DNA of 64,000 bases. Origin: Clostridia bacterium. GTDB taxonomy: Bacteria > Bacillota > Clostridia > Lachnospirales > Lachnospiraceae. The position numbers were made by a program, and so were the translations under genes. Of this stretch, positions 36,517-46,403 are shown one piece after another (the stretch's first letter is position 1; each line of letters begins with the position of its first letter). The notes under the pieces are model-generated. The model was not told the origin of the DNA. It saw only the letters and a program-made list of their open reading frames with translations, and searched no databases. The DNA lies in contig CAJTFD010000014.1 of assembly GCA_910575625.1 (NCBI GenBank), positions 58,277 through 122,276 of the forward strand, in the 5' to 3' direction.

Positions 36517-36545
36517 AGTATAATTGAAATCTTTTCATATGTCAA
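36517..36545 (-). promoter_or_regulatory. Consensus promoter of the hemerythrin gene
   Basis: On the minus strand, TTGACA (36545-36540), 17-bp spacer, TATACT (36522-36517), 33 bp before the start codon. Confidence 0.75.
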
Positions 36546-36561
36546 CAGAGGGCAGGGGCAT

Positions 36562-36590
36562 TTGACAAGGCTCAGATCGCGGTGTAAGAT
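36562..36590 (+). promoter_or_regulatory. Promoter of recQ
   Basis: TTGACA (36562-36567), 17-bp spacer, TAAGAT (36585-36590). It is divergent from the hemerythrin promoter; their -35 boxes are 16 bp apart, so the two could compete or share an activator. Confidence 0.7.
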
Positions 36591-36676
36591 GGATGGGAGA
36601 GTTTTTTAAGAGGAGGTCGTATCCGGCCGGTGCGCGGATAGAAAGGCAAAAAAATATAAAAAACACAGGAGGTGCG

Positions 36677-38542
36677 ATGGAAAGAGCACAGGAGATATTA
36701 AAGCAGTATTTTGGATATGACACGTTCAGAGAGGGGCAGGCGGAGCTGATCCAGGCTGTGTGCCAGGGGAGGGATGTGCTGGGCATCATGCCCACCGGGG
36801 CCGGAAAATCCATGTGTTTCCAGATCCCGGCCCTTTTGATGGAAGGGATCACACTGGTGATCTCGCCGCTGATCTCTCTGATGAAAGACCAGGTGCGGGC
36901 CCTGAACCAGGTGGGGGTACACGCGGCGTTCCTCAACAGTTCCTTGAGCGCAGGGCAGTACCATAAGGCGCTTGGGCTGGCCAGGCAGGGCCAGTATAAG
37001 ATCATCTATGTGGCGCCGGAGCGTCTGGAGACGGAAGGGTTCCTGGCGTTTGCCTTGGATCCCCAGGTACGGATATCCCTGCTGGCGGTGGACGAGGCCC
37101 ACTGTGTGTCCCAGTGGGGGCAGGATTTCAGACCAAGCTATCTGAAGATCTTGAGTTTTCTGGATAGACTCCCCTACCGGCCGGTGGTGGGGGCTTACAC
37201 GGCCACAGCCACACCGGATGTGCGGGACGATATCCTGGACATCCTGCAGCTGCAGGACCCGAAGATGTTGACCACCGGATTTGACAGGAAGAACCTATTC
37301 TTCTCCGTGGAAAAACCAGCGGATAAATACCATGCCCTGCTCACGTTCATACATAAAAAAGATATACAGATGCCGGGGGCCAGCGGGATCGTCTACTGTC
37401 TGACCCGCAAAAAAGTGGACGAGATCTGTTACCAGCTCCGCGAGGAAGGGATCTCTGTCACCCGCTATCACGCCGGGCTGTCTGATGAGGAGCGGCGGCA
37501 GAACCAGGAAGATTTTATCTATGACAGAAGGCAGGTGATGGTGGCCACCAATGCGTTTGGCATGGGGATTGACAAATCGGATGTGCGCTTCGTCGTCCAC
37601 TATAATATGCCGAAAAATATGGAGAGCTATTACCAGGAGGCCGGACGTGCCGGGCGGGACGGCGAGCCCGCGGAGTGTGTCCTCTACTATGAGCCTATGG
37701 ATGTGCGGACCAACCGTTTTTTCATCGACAACAATGAGAACGATCAGGAGTTGGACGAGGTGACCCGGAAGATCGTCCAGGAGCGGGACCGGGAGCGTCT
37801 GCGCCAGATGTCCTTTTACTGTTTCACCAGCACCTGTCTGCGGGAATATATCCTGGGTTATTTTGGGGAAAAGCGTTCGGGCTACTGTGCAAACTGCGGG
37901 AACTGCCTGACTCAGTATGAGGATGTGGACATCAGCCAGGAGGCGGCCTGTGTCCTCGCCTGTGTGCAGGCGAATCGGATCGCCTACGGCATCACCATGA
38001 TCGTGGACATCCTGCGGGGGAGCAAGGGCCAGCGGATCTTGAGCAAAAGACTGGATGAAAACCCGGAGTACGGGAAGCTGGCTCATCTGTCCATGACCCG
38101 TGTGCGCCAGATCATCCGGGAGATGGAGATGCAGGGATTTCTGCGTATGAGCGACGGGGAATACCCGGTGCTGCTTGCGGGTGAGAGGGCCGGGGGATTA
38201 TCTGAGAGCATGCCGCTGATCATGAAGCTGGCCAGAGAACAGGAGCAAAAGAGAGAGGAGGCCTCTGCCTCTGTGAAGAAGAAAAAGAGAGGGACAGCCG
38301 CCGCCGTACTCTCCGAGGAGGACCAGATCCTGTTCGAAAAACTGCGCGTCCTGCGCCGAGAGATCGCCCAGAAGGAGGAGATACCGCCCTATCTTGTCTT
38401 TTCGGATAAGACATTGGTGGATATGTGTGTGAAACGGCCGGCGGATCAGGAACAGATGCTGGATGTATCCGGGGTGGGGGCATTCAAACTGGAGAAATAT
38501 GCCCAGAGGTTCCTGGAATGCATCCATCAGGCCGGCGGATGA
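36677..38542 (+). CDS. recQ: ATP-dependent DNA helicase RecQ
   Basis: Superfamily 2 helicase, 3'-5', for recombination and fork repair. The protein is 621 residues. Walker A is TGAGKSMCF (about 43-48), motif II VDEAHC, motif [12 protein letters not shown]. The RecQ-Ct zinc site has four Cys (CFTSTC, CANCGNC), the winged helix follows, and an HRDC domain ends the protein ([36 protein letters not shown]). The start at 36677 follows AGGAGG and gives the usual [20 protein letters not shown]; the open frame extends upstream to 36593 without support. Confidence 0.95.
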   Translation: MERAQEILKQYFGYDTFREGQAELIQAVCQGRDVLGIMPTGAGKSMCFQIPALLMEGITLVISPLISLMKDQVRALNQVGVHAAFLNSSLSAGQYHKALGLARQGQYKIIYVAPERLETEGFLAFALDPQVRISLLAVDEAHCVSQWGQDFRPSYLKILSFLDRLPYRPVVGAYTATATPDVRDDILDILQLQDPKMLTTGFDRKNLFFSVEKPADKYHALLTFIHKKDIQMPGASGIVYCLTRKKVDEICYQLREEGISVTRYHAGLSDEERRQNQEDFIYDRRQVMVATNAFGMGIDKSDVRFVVHYNMPKNMESYYQEAGRAGRDGEPAECVLYYEPMDVRTNRFFIDNNENDQELDEVTRKIVQERDRERLRQMSFYCFTSTCLREYILGYFGEKRSGYCANCGNCLTQYEDVDISQEAACVLACVQANRIAYGITMIVDILRGSKGQRILSKRLDENPEYGKLAHLSMTRVRQIIREMEMQGFLRMSDGEYPVLLAGERAGGLSESMPLIMKLAREQEQKREEASASVKKKKRGTAAAVLSEEDQILFEKLRVLRREIAQKEEIPPYLVFSDKTLVDMCVKRPADQEQMLDVSGVGAFKLEKYAQRFLECIHQAGG

Positions 38543-38608
38543 GCGGGGACTATTTTGGACAAAAATTGTATAGATTTAAGTACAAGGTCAAAATCTGGGA
38601 AAAACCAG

Positions 38609-38637
38609 TTGCCTGAAAAAAGAGAAAAAGCTATAAT
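38609..38637 (+). promoter_or_regulatory. Promoter of the flavodiiron gene
   Basis: TTGCCT (38609-38614), 17-bp spacer, TATAAT (38632-38637), 45 bp before the start codon. Confidence 0.75.
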
Positions 38638-38681
38638 AGATACAGTACACTTTGGACATAGAACAAGGGAGGTATATCCTT

Positions 38682-40481
38682 ATGGTAAATCATGTAACAG
38701 ATTCTATTTATTATGTAGGCGCCAACGACCATGATGTGGATCTTTTTGAGGGGCAGTATGTGGTCCCCAACGGGATGGCTTATAACTCATACGTGATCAA
38801 GGACGAGGCCATCACGGTCATGGACACGATCGATCAGAAGAAGACAAGGGAATGGCTGGCAAACATCGAGGAGGCTTTAGGCGGGGCTGCGCCAAAATAT
38901 CTGGTGGTCCAGCATATGGAACCGGACCATGCGGCTTCCATCGAGGCTTTCGTGAACAAATATCCGTCTGTGACCGTTGTGGGCAACGTGAAGACCTTCA
39001 CGATGATCGGGCAGTTTTTCCCGGATCTTAAGATGGAGCACACACTGGAAGTGAAAAACGGCGATACGCTCTCCCTGGGCAGCCATACATTGACTTTTGT
39101 GTTCGCGCCGATGGTACATTGGCCGGAAGTCATGATGACCTATGAATCCAGCGAGAAGATCCTCTTTTCCGCGGACGGCTTCGGAAAATTCGGCGCACTG
39201 GATGCGGACGAGGACTGGGCATGCGAGGCCAGGAGATACTACATCGGCATCGTGGGCAAATACGGAAAACAGGTGCAGAACGTTCTGAAAAAAGCGGCCG
39301 GCCTGGATATCGCCATCATCTGCCCGCTGCACGGACCGGTCCTGACAGAGAACTTAGGCTACTATATCAACCTGTATGACATCTGGTCCAGCTACAGGCC
39401 GGAGAACGAGGGCGTCTGCGTCTGCTATACATCTGTGTACGGACATACCAAGGAAGCAGTGGAGCTGCTGTGCAGAAAACTGGAAGAAGAGGGCGCACCG
39501 AAGGTTGCATGCTTTGACCTGGCCAGGGATGATATGGCAGAGGCAGTGGAAGACTCTTTCCGCTATGACAAGCTGGTGCTGGCGACGACCACATACAATG
39601 CAGAACTCTTCCCGTTCATGAAGACATTCATCGACCATCTGGTGGAGAGGGATTACCAGAACCGGACCATCGCGCTGATCGAGAACGGTTCCTGGGCGCC
39701 GCGGGCGATCAAGATCATGAAGGACGCGTTCAAGGATTCCAAGAACATAACGTTCGCCAAGAACAACATCACGATCCTCTCCGCGCTGAACGATGACACG
39801 AGAGAACAGGTGGGCGCGCTGGCCAAAGAACTGGCGGCGTCTTACTGTGCGGCTGATAACGTAAAAGCAGATAACATCGATCCGACGGCATTTTTCAACA
39901 TCAGCTACGGTCTCTATGTGGTGACCACAAAAGATGATGCCGGCAGGGACAATGGATTCATCTGCAATACAGTCACACAGGTGACCAACACACCGAACCG
40001 CATCGCTGTCACCGTGAACAAACAGAACTATTCCTGTGAGACGATCTCCAAGACAGGTCTTTTGAACGTGGCGACCCTGTCACAGGATGCGCCGTTTGCC
40101 GTATTCGAGAACTTCGGATTCCAGTCCGGCAAAAACGTGGACAAATTTGCTGCTTTTGACCATGTACACCGTGCCTCCAACGGCCTGCTGTTCCTGGATA
40201 AATACGCCAACAGCTACATCTCCGCAAAGGTATCAAACGAGATCGACCTGGGCACCCATGTGATGTTCATCTGCGATGTGACGGAGAGCGCGGTACTGTC
40301 CCAGACAGAGACCATGTCTTATACTTATTATCAGAACAATGTGAAACCGCAGCCAGATGCGGACAAGAAAGGCTTTATCTGTAATGTGTGCGGGTATATC
40401 TACGAAGGCGACGAGCTGCCGGAAGATTTCATCTGCCCGTTATGTAAACACGGTGTTGAAGACTTTGAACGTTTGGGGTAA
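38682..40481 (+). CDS. Flavodiiron protein with flavin-reductase and rubredoxin domains
   Basis: Soluble O2/NO reductase protecting anaerobes, 599 residues. Domain order is: metallo-beta-lactamase-like di-iron domain with HMEPDH (78-83) and later ligands; flavodoxin (YTSVYGHTKEAVE, about 255-395); a flavin-reductase-like domain (PTAFFNISYGLYVVTT, about 405-540); and a C-terminal rubredoxin with two CxxC pairs (CNVCGYIYEG, CPLC). Having the reductase partners fused means that electrons from NAD(P)H may run through one chain. AGGGAGG precedes ATG 38682 by 9 bases; the open frame starts at 38652. The comFB-like gene follows without a gap. Confidence 0.93.
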   Translation: MVNHVTDSIYYVGANDHDVDLFEGQYVVPNGMAYNSYVIKDEAITVMDTIDQKKTREWLANIEEALGGAAPKYLVVQHMEPDHAASIEAFVNKYPSVTVVGNVKTFTMIGQFFPDLKMEHTLEVKNGDTLSLGSHTLTFVFAPMVHWPEVMMTYESSEKILFSADGFGKFGALDADEDWACEARRYYIGIVGKYGKQVQNVLKKAAGLDIAIICPLHGPVLTENLGYYINLYDIWSSYRPENEGVCVCYTSVYGHTKEAVELLCRKLEEEGAPKVACFDLARDDMAEAVEDSFRYDKLVLATTTYNAELFPFMKTFIDHLVERDYQNRTIALIENGSWAPRAIKIMKDAFKDSKNITFAKNNITILSALNDDTREQVGALAKELAASYCAADNVKADNIDPTAFFNISYGLYVVTTKDDAGRDNGFICNTVTQVTNTPNRIAVTVNKQNYSCETISKTGLLNVATLSQDAPFAVFENFGFQSGKNVDKFAAFDHVHRASNGLLFLDKYANSYISAKVSNEIDLGTHVMFICDVTESAVLSQTETMSYTYYQNNVKPQPDADKKGFICNVCGYIYEGDELPEDFICPLCKHGVEDFERLG

Positions 40482-40754
40482 ATGCGTATGGCCGTAAAAG
40501 TAAAAAATGTGATGGAAGATATCGTGATCGGCCGCATGGGCAGTATCATGGAGAAATCCGGGTGCTGTATGTGCGACCAGTGCCAGTCCGATGTGGCTGC
40601 GTATGTGTTGAGCAAGATCAAACCGAAGTATGTCTCCACGGTGAGCGGGGAATTGTATTCTAAATCCATACAGCTTGATACGAACGTGGAGAATGAGATG
40701 GTCTTCCAGATCGCGGAGGCTGTGCAGATCGTTATGCAGAAGCCAAGGCATTAA
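40482..40754 (+). CDS. ComFB-family protein
   Basis: Small protein of 90 residues resembling late-competence ComFB: VMEDIVIGRMGSIMEKSGCCMCDQC, with the CxxC pair that binds zinc, then DVAAYVLSKIKPKYVST. ComFB-type domains elsewhere bind cyclic dinucleotides or act in competence loci, but the function in this neighbourhood is unknown. The ATG immediately follows the flavodiiron stop codon, so the two are co-translated. A second in-frame ATG lies at 40488. Confidence 0.8.
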   Translation: MRMAVKVKNVMEDIVIGRMGSIMEKSGCCMCDQCQSDVAAYVLSKIKPKYVSTVSGELYSKSIQLDTNVENEMVFQIAEAVQIVMQKPRH

Positions 40755-40758
40755 AATA

Positions 40759-40798
40759 AAAAAGAGCAGGTGTCGGTCGTGCGATGCCTGCTCTTTTT
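40759..40798. terminator. Bidirectional intrinsic terminator
   Basis: AAAAAGAGCAGG (40759-40770) pairs with CCTGCTCTTTTT (40787-40798). A and T tracts on both sides serve the comFB-like gene (+) and the small gene at 40843 (-). Confidence 0.9.
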
Positions 40799-40842
40799 GG
40801 CTTGAGGAGATATTTAGCTGTCCGGTATAAGTTACGATAAGA

Positions 40843-41034
40843 TCACTCTTTGATGATGTCGATCGCTGTGAGGCTGACGCCGGACAGGTTGAGGAATGCC
40901 TTCAGGTGATGGTATCTTTTTAACATCCTGGAATATGTCTTTGCGGCGTTTTTTTCTTTTGCTAAGAGCATATATTCCTGGATCATTTCAAATTCATCCA
41001 AAACTGCTTTTGTGATCGCAAGACCGCTTGGCAT
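40843..41034 (-). CDS. Hypothetical small helical protein
   Basis: Protein of 63 residues with a predicted helical, Lys/Leu/Tyr-rich body (FEMIQEYMLLAKEKNAAKTY). AAAGGAGG stands 8 bases before the ATG, which strongly supports translation. It is third behind the kinase and response regulator genes and may be co-transcribed with them. Family not recognised with certainty. Confidence 0.7.
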   Translation of the reverse strand: MPSGLAITKAVLDEFEMIQEYMLLAKEKNAAKTYSRMLKRYHHLKAFLNLSGVSLTAIDIIKE

Positions 41035-41081
41035 GGGATCGCCTCCTTTCTTTCAATGCTCCACCCTTTGGCGGGCGCGGA

Positions 41082-41702
41082 TCACAGATGCTGGTAGTAA
41101 AAGACAGCCAGCTGTGTCCGGTCCCTGAGTTCTAGTTTATCTAAGATATTGCTGATATAATTGCGCACAGTACCCTCGCTCAGATGTATTTTTTCTGCGA
41201 TCTCTTTATTATTCAGCCCGTCGGCCAAAAATGTGATCAGCTCATACTCTTTCTCCGATAGTCCGAAGTCTTTATAAGGGAGCCTGCCGCTTTTTTGCAG
41301 CAGGTCAGGGATCCGGGAGACGATCTCCCGGCCGAACACGGTCTGGCCGTTGCAGACGGCTGTGAGCGCCGGGACGATGCTGGCGTAGTCCTGTTTTAAC
41401 AGATATCCTTTTACCCCGATCTTCAGTGCCTGTATGATATACGCGTCATCGGAAAAAGTGGTCAGCAGCAGAATCTGCGCCTGGGGATGGCGGGAGAGGA
41501 TATCCTGGGAGGCTTTGAGGCCATCCATGTCCTTCATGCGGATATCCATGAGCAGCACATCCGGCCGATGGGTTTCGTAGAGCTGCAGGGCTTCACGGCC
41601 GTCTGTCCCTGTGGCGCAGACCCGGATGGGGCCGTTGGCTTCCAGGATGGTCTTGAGTGCGGTGGTCACCAGGATGTCATCGTCGATGAGCACGAGTTTC
41701 AT
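41082..41702 (-). CDS. NarL/LuxR-type response regulator
   Basis: Protein of 206 residues: receiver domain with phosphoacceptor Asp in DVLLMDIRMKDMDG (about D56), lysine in YLLKQDY, then a LuxR helix-turn-helix (LSEKEYELITFLADGLNNKE ... SEGTVRNYISNILDKL). It pairs with the histidine kinase upstream, overlapping it by 4 bases. The likely target is the divergent ABC exporter operon starting at 43035. Confidence 0.93.
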   Translation of the reverse strand: MKLVLIDDDILVTTALKTILEANGPIRVCATGTDGREALQLYETHRPDVLLMDIRMKDMDGLKASQDILSRHPQAQILLLTTFSDDAYIIQALKIGVKGYLLKQDYASIVPALTAVCNGQTVFGREIVSRIPDLLQKSGRLPYKDFGLSEKEYELITFLADGLNNKEIAEKIHLSEGTVRNYISNILDKLELRDRTQLAVFYYQHL

Positions 41703-42775
41703 AGGGCTGTATTCCTTTCTTTCGGTATAGTGATAAAAAGCTGAAATCCCTTGTCTCGGTAGACCTGCATAGACCCGCCCAGGGCATGGGCCCGGTCCTG
41801 GATGTTGTGCAGGCCCATGCCGGATACGCAGGATTGTTTTTCTAAAGTCCCGTTGTCTCTGATGGAGAGCTGGTACAGTCCCGGGTGCTCACGCAGTGTG
41901 ATCACGGCCCGGTCGGCGTTGCTGTGTTTGGCGATGTTGTGCAGGCCTTCTTTTACGATGGCGATCAGGCAGCATTTCACATCGCTGGGGATCTGGTTTC
42001 CCATATCGTACTCTAAGGATACCGGGCAGGATGTCTGGGAGGCGGATAATTGTTCTAATGTATCCTGGAGGTCGATGGACGTGTCGCGGAGGTCGTGGAC
42101 GCTCTGGCGGATGTTGTCCATGGCTGTGTGCAGGGTGTTTTCCAGCTGTTCCAGGGATGCGCCCAGGCTGGGATCGGTGTTGATGGTCCGAAGGGCCCCG
42201 GTCATCAGGATGGAGCAGGAGAGCATGTGGCCCACATGGTCGTGGATCTCCCGCGCGATCCGGTTCCGCTCCTTTAAGGTGGCGGTGTAGATCTCGTTGT
42301 CCTGGTTTTTTAGGAGCATCTGATTTTTTTCACGCAATAACAGATTCAGTTCCCGGCTGTCGTCCCTTGTCTGGTGGTATCGCTCTTTTAGGGAGCGGAT
42401 CTGGGATGTGCGCTGCTTGAGCAGGACCGCGGCGGCGCAGCCGGGAACCTGGGCCAGGAGCAGGGGGATGTTCCCCAGGTGTGCATGATACAGGCACAAG
42501 AGCAGGAGCAGCACGGATCCGATCCGGTCTTCATAGAGCAGCAGGTTGTATGACAACACAGGCAGAAAACAGAAGAGCCGGGGATAAAAAAATACAGCGG
42601 CTAAAAATAAAACGGTCAAGATCCCCCGACAGACAGGGCCCCAGGGCTTGCTGTTCACGGTGATGTATATGATCGTACTGAGGAGGCCGGTCAAAAAGAC
42701 CGTATCGGGGGGCGTATACAGCAGGGCAGTGAAAGCATAGAGCAGCAGGACGGCCTGGTCTTCGTAAATTTTCAT
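41699..42775 (-). CDS. NarX/DesK-type sensor histidine kinase
   Basis: Protein of 358 residues. The N-terminal ~120 residues hold four to five membrane helices, followed by a coiled linker and a HisKA_3 domain with the phosphorylated His in NRIAREIHDHVGHML, then a short HATPase (VKEGLHNIAKHSNADRAVIT, GMGLHNIQDRAHALGG). There is hardly any extracellular part, so it probably senses membrane state or a bound transporter, as DesK/LiaS-type kinases do. No good Shine-Dalgarno is visible before ATG 42775. A clear promoter lies about 95 bp upstream. Confidence 0.9.
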   Translation of the reverse strand: MKIYEDQAVLLLYAFTALLYTPPDTVFLTGLLSTIIYITVNSKPWGPVCRGILTVLFLAAVFFYPRLFCFLPVLSYNLLLYEDRIGSVLLLLLCLYHAHLGNIPLLLAQVPGCAAAVLLKQRTSQIRSLKERYHQTRDDSRELNLLLREKNQMLLKNQDNEIYTATLKERNRIAREIHDHVGHMLSCSILMTGALRTINTDPSLGASLEQLENTLHTAMDNIRQSVHDLRDTSIDLQDTLEQLSASQTSCPVSLEYDMGNQIPSDVKCCLIAIVKEGLHNIAKHSNADRAVITLREHPGLYQLSIRDNGTLEKQSCVSGMGLHNIQDRAHALGGSMQVYRDKGFQLFITIPKERNTAL

Positions 42776-42875
42776 AATGCGGTCCGCGCTTTTTCAGGAT
42801 CTTGACGGCTGATGTTCACTGTTCTTGGCATAGGATCTCCCCCGTGTTTGTTATCATTAAAAGACCGACACTCTC

Positions 42876-42904
42876 ATTATAAAACTTTCACCGCCGGAGG
42901 GCAA
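42876..42904 (-). promoter_or_regulatory. Promoter of the two-component operon
   Basis: On the minus strand, TTGCCC (42904-42899), 17-bp spacer, TATAAT (42881-42876). The 5' leader to the kinase start is about 95 bases. Confidence 0.65.
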
Positions 42905-42922
42905 GCCGCCCTGCGGTCTTTA

Positions 42923-42934
42923 TGACATTTGTCA
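42923..42934. promoter_or_regulatory. Candidate response-regulator operator
   Basis: TGACA-TT-TGTCA lies in the divergent gap between the kinase operon and the ABC exporter, just upstream of the kinase -35 box. Inverted TGACA half-sites suit a dimeric NarL-type regulator. The gap 42776-43034 contains no gene. Confidence 0.4.
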
Positions 42935-43034
42935 CAAAGATCCTGACGGGAGACACTTCCATTTCCGCAGTCCAGGAGCTATATTTAAAGAAGAAAGATA
43001 TAAAAGAGAATGATCAAGAAGGAGGATACATGCG

Positions 43035-43964
43035 ATGATCCAAATCCAAAATCTGGTAAAACGATATGGAAGCCTGCTGGCCCTTGACCATCTGAACCTG
43101 AGCATACGCGAGGGGGAAGTGTTCGGCCTTCTGGGGCCCAATGGATCTGGCAAGACGACGGCGATCAACTGCCTCTTGGCTCTGCTGAAATACGACAAAG
43201 GTTCGGTCACAGTCATGGGCAGGCCCATGCGGCCGGACAGCTACGACCTGAAAAGAGAGATTGGGGTGGTGATGCAGGATGTGGCCGTGTTTGAGCAGCT
43301 CACAGTCCAGGAGAACATAGACTATTTCTGCGGTCTCTACATCCGTGAAAAGGCAAAGAGGAGGCAGCTGGTGGAGGAGGCCATCCAGTTTGTGGGGCTT
43401 GAGGATTATGTGAAGATGAGACCGCGGAAATTATCCGGTGGCCTGCAGCGGCGGCTGAACATCGCCTGTGGGATCGCGCACCGCCCTCGGCTGATCATCC
43501 TGGATGAACCCACGGTGGCGGTGGACCCCCAGAGCAGGAATAAGATCTTAGAGGGGATCCTGGAACTGAACAGGCAGGGATCTACGATCATCTACACGTC
43601 CCATTATATGGAAGAGGTGGAGCAGATCTGCAGCCGGATCGCAATCATCGACCATGGCCGGGTCCTGGCCTCGGGGACAAAAGAGGAGCTGAAAGATATG
43701 ATCAAGACCGGGGAGACGGTCACGATCGAGGCGGTAGCTTTAGATCCGGCGCATCTGGAGAAGATCCGTGCTCTTCCAAATGTCTTTGATGTGTCCTATC
43801 AGGATCAGGTGCTGATCATCCGGTGCGGCAAGGCCAGGCACAACCTGATCTGTATACTGGATTACCTCCGAGGGGCGGATATCCCTTTTGGGAAAGTCTT
43901 TTCCGGATTGCCCACGCTCAACGATGTGTTCCTGGAGATCACTGGGAAAGCGCTGCGGGATTGA
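43035..43964 (+). CDS. ABC-2-type exporter, ATP-binding subunit
   Basis: ATPase of 309 residues. Walker A GPNGSGKTT (about 37-45), signature LSGGLQRRLNIACGIAH, Walker B LIILDEPTVAVD, H-loop in YTSHYMEEVEQ. The C-terminal ~80 residues are the extension usual in drug/lipid exporters (CcmA/DrrA type). AAGGAGG lies 12 bases before the ATG. It is first in an operon of three, divergent from a two-component system, the layout of antibiotic- or membrane-stress-responsive exporters. Confidence 0.92.
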   Translation: MIQIQNLVKRYGSLLALDHLNLSIREGEVFGLLGPNGSGKTTAINCLLALLKYDKGSVTVMGRPMRPDSYDLKREIGVVMQDVAVFEQLTVQENIDYFCGLYIREKAKRRQLVEEAIQFVGLEDYVKMRPRKLSGGLQRRLNIACGIAHRPRLIILDEPTVAVDPQSRNKILEGILELNRQGSTIIYTSHYMEEVEQICSRIAIIDHGRVLASGTKEELKDMIKTGETVTIEAVALDPAHLEKIRALPNVFDVSYQDQVLIIRCGKARHNLICILDYLRGADIPFGKVFSGLPTLNDVFLEITGKALRD

Positions 43965-43983
43965 GAAGGGAGGGATCAGATCT

Positions 43984-45141
43984 ATGAAAAATATGGGAGG
44001 TTTATTTTTGCATCTGATAAGATGGCGCATCATACAGATCGTGCGTCAAAAGAGCGTGATGTTCTGGGCTTTGGCCTTCCCGCTCATACTGGGCACTTTT
44101 TTCTATATCTCCTTTGGCAGAGGGGGGATGGGAGAAGAGATGGAGCCGATCCAGGTGGCGGTGGTGCTTGAGGATGAGGATGCGCTGTATACGGAAACGT
44201 TCATGGATCACCTGGAACAGATGGATGGAGATGTACTGAAGGTCATCCGGATGGAAGAGGAGGAGGCCAAGGAGGCCCTCCATGGGGATGTGATCACGGG
44301 GATCTTTTATTGCAGAGAGGAGGCAGCGGCCCCGGCCCTTACAGTGGCAGGCTCTGGGATCAGCCAGAGTATCCTGGGATCCATACTGGACAGTTATGAT
44401 AAAAATGCCGTCCTGCTCACAGACATAGCGCGGGAACACCCGGAGAAGATCCAGGAGGCTGTAGATGTCATGGGGCAATGGCAGGAGATGACAGAGGATG
44501 TGGATGTGGAGGGGAAGACGATGGATCCCAATATCTCTTATTTTTTTGCACTGATCGCCTATGCCTGTCTCTCCGGCGCGTTTCTGGGCGTGCAGGCCAG
44601 TATTGACGGACAGGCAGATCTGTCAGCTCTGGGCGTGCGCAGGTGTGTCACGCCGGTCCACAAGCTCCAGATGATCTTGAGTGATATGATCGTGCTCTTT
44701 TTGATCCATTTCTGCAATGTGCTGATCCTTACCGGTTATCTCAAGTTTGTGCTGGGGATCGATCTGGGCGGCGATGCGGCTTCCATCATACTGGTGGAAT
44801 GGATGGGCAGTATGATCGGCATCTCCCTGGGGATCTTACTGGGTGCGGTGGGCCGTTTCCCCATTGGGATGAGGATGGGATTGAGTGTGCTGTTTACGCT
44901 GCTGCCGGGATTTTTGGCGGGATTGATGTTTGGACAGATGAAGGATCTGATCGAACATCACTGCCCTTTGGTGAACCGGGTCAATCCGGCGGCTGTCTTA
45001 AGTGATGCTTTTTACTGTATCAGTGTCTACAGTGATGAGGCGAGGCTCATGCGCAGCGTGGCGATCTTAAGTGTGATGAGCGTGGGGATGATAGCGGCCG
45101 CATATCTCGCTGTGAGGAGGGTGCGTTATGATAGTGTTTAA
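43984..45141 (+). CDS. ABC-2-type exporter permease 1
   Basis: Membrane protein of 385 residues: one N-terminal helix (MFWALAFPLILGTFFYISF), a large extracellular domain of about 150 residues, then five helices, as in YhgE/LinK-like ABC-2 permeases. GGGAGGGA lies 8 bases before ATG 43984; the open frame reaches back to 43888 inside the ATPase gene without support. Its end overlaps the second permease by 14 bases. Confidence 0.87.
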   Translation: MKNMGGLFLHLIRWRIIQIVRQKSVMFWALAFPLILGTFFYISFGRGGMGEEMEPIQVAVVLEDEDALYTETFMDHLEQMDGDVLKVIRMEEEEAKEALHGDVITGIFYCREEAAAPALTVAGSGISQSILGSILDSYDKNAVLLTDIAREHPEKIQEAVDVMGQWQEMTEDVDVEGKTMDPNISYFFALIAYACLSGAFLGVQASIDGQADLSALGVRRCVTPVHKLQMILSDMIVLFLIHFCNVLILTGYLKFVLGIDLGGDAASIILVEWMGSMIGISLGILLGAVGRFPIGMRMGLSVLFTLLPGFLAGLMFGQMKDLIEHHCPLVNRVNPAAVLSDAFYCISVYSDEARLMRSVAILSVMSVGMIAAAYLAVRRVRYDSV

Positions 45142-46261
45142 ATGTTTTTTAAAGATGATCAAAAGGAATGCTGGCATGATGATCCTTTATTTTGCCATCT
45201 TCTTTACGGTCTGTCTGCTCATGCAGTTTGCGGCGGATGGAAAAGGCGTGGAGGATTTTGAGGAGGAGAGGCTGGACATCTGTGTCATAGACCGGGACAA
45301 AGGGACGCTGGCCCGGGGATTGACAAAATATCTGGAAAGGCATCATCATCTGGTCGAGCTTCCAGACGACCAGGCTGTGATCCAGGAGGAGTTGTTTTAC
45401 AGGAATGTGTATTATGTGGCGATCATCCCCAGGGATTTCGCGGGAAAACTGCAGACGGTCAAGGTCCCCGGCACGACCAGTGCGTTCTATGTGGACCGGC
45501 AGATCGATCAGTTTCTGAACCAGGTAAAGATATTGGAGGCGGCGGGCTATGAGGGAGAGGAGCTCTATGAAAAGGCGGCGCAGATCGATGAGATCCAAGC
45601 GGAAGTGGAACTGGTGGATAAAAACGGCCATGGCGGAGAGGTGCCGGCGTATGCTTACATGTTCCAATATATGCCTTATATCATCTTCTCGATCATCTGT
45701 TATATCATCGCCTATATCATGATCGGCTTCCGCAAAAAGGAGGTGCGCCGCCGTATGGAGTGCGCGGCGATGCCGCTCCGGCAGCAGAACTTCCAGCTGA
45801 TCTTAGGCTATCTCGTCCTGGGTGTGGGGATCTGGGCGGTCTGTATGTTGCTGCCGGTCCTTCTATATGGGAAGAGTTTTCTGGGGGATGGAAATATGAT
45901 CCTTTATATGGCAAATGCATTCGCCATGATGGTGGTCTCTCTGGCGGTGGCCTTTACCGTGGGGACGGTGGTCCGCAGGGAGGAAGTGGTCCGCAGTGTG
46001 GTCAATGTGATCTCTCTGGGGATGAGTTTTCTGTGCGGGGTGTTCGTGTCCATGGAAGTGCTGGGGAAAGGGGTCAGGATGTTCGCGCAGTTTTTGCCTT
46101 TTTACTGGTATGAGTGCGTCAACCAGATCCTGGCCAGGAATGCGGTGTTTACGGCGCAGCAGCGGTGGGATATCGTCAAGGGATTGGGGATCCAGGGGTT
46201 GTTTGCCGTGGCGGTCATCTGTGTGGGGATGGTCCTCGATCGATGGGCGGCGGATCGGTAG
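45128..46261 (+). CDS. ABC-2-type exporter permease 2
   Basis: Membrane protein of 377 residues with the same plan as its neighbour: one helix ([18 protein letters not shown]), an extracellular domain (about 35-180) and five C-terminal helices. The two permeases probably form a heterodimer on the ATPase. Substrate unknown; the paired two-component system suggests a toxic peptide or lipid-active compound. A strong terminator follows. Confidence 0.87.
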   Translation: MIVFKCFLKMIKRNAGMMILYFAIFFTVCLLMQFAADGKGVEDFEEERLDICVIDRDKGTLARGLTKYLERHHHLVELPDDQAVIQEELFYRNVYYVAIIPRDFAGKLQTVKVPGTTSAFYVDRQIDQFLNQVKILEAAGYEGEELYEKAAQIDEIQAEVELVDKNGHGGEVPAYAYMFQYMPYIIFSIICYIIAYIMIGFRKKEVRRRMECAAMPLRQQNFQLILGYLVLGVGIWAVCMLLPVLLYGKSFLGDGNMILYMANAFAMMVVSLAVAFTVGTVVRREEVVRSVVNVISLGMSFLCGVFVSMEVLGKGVRMFAQFLPFYWYECVNQILARNAVFTAQQRWDIVKGLGIQGLFAVAVICVGMVLDRWAADR

Positions 46262-46279
46262 TTTTGGAGTCAGTCAGAA

Positions 46280-46330
46280 GGGACGCCGCCGGGCAGGGAC
46301 AGGGATCCCCGCCCGGCGGCGTCCCCTTTT
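46280..46330 (+). terminator. Intrinsic terminator of the ABC exporter operon
   Basis: GGGACGCCGCCGGGC (46280-46294) pairs perfectly with GCCCGGCGGCGTCCC (46311-46325), followed by C and T4. Confidence 0.88.
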
Positions 46331-46341
46331 ACGAAAAAAAC

Positions 46342-46370
46342 TTGAAAAAAAACATGTATGTAGTTATAAT
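46342..46370 (+). promoter_or_regulatory. Promoter of glyS
   Basis: TTGAAA (46342-46347), 17-bp spacer, TATAAT (46365-46370), 34 bp before the glyS start. There is no room for a T-box leader. Confidence 0.8.
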
Positions 46371-46403
46371 AAACTGAATATCGAAAATAGGAGAATGATA
46401 ACA

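Noticed and set aside
46110..46403. N-terminal extension of glycyl-tRNA synthetase
   Set aside because: The extension runs through the end of the permease gene, a strong terminator and the glyS promoter.
46262..46403. T-box riboswitch before glyS
   Set aside because: The leader after the TATAAT box is only about 30 bases, too short for a T-box.
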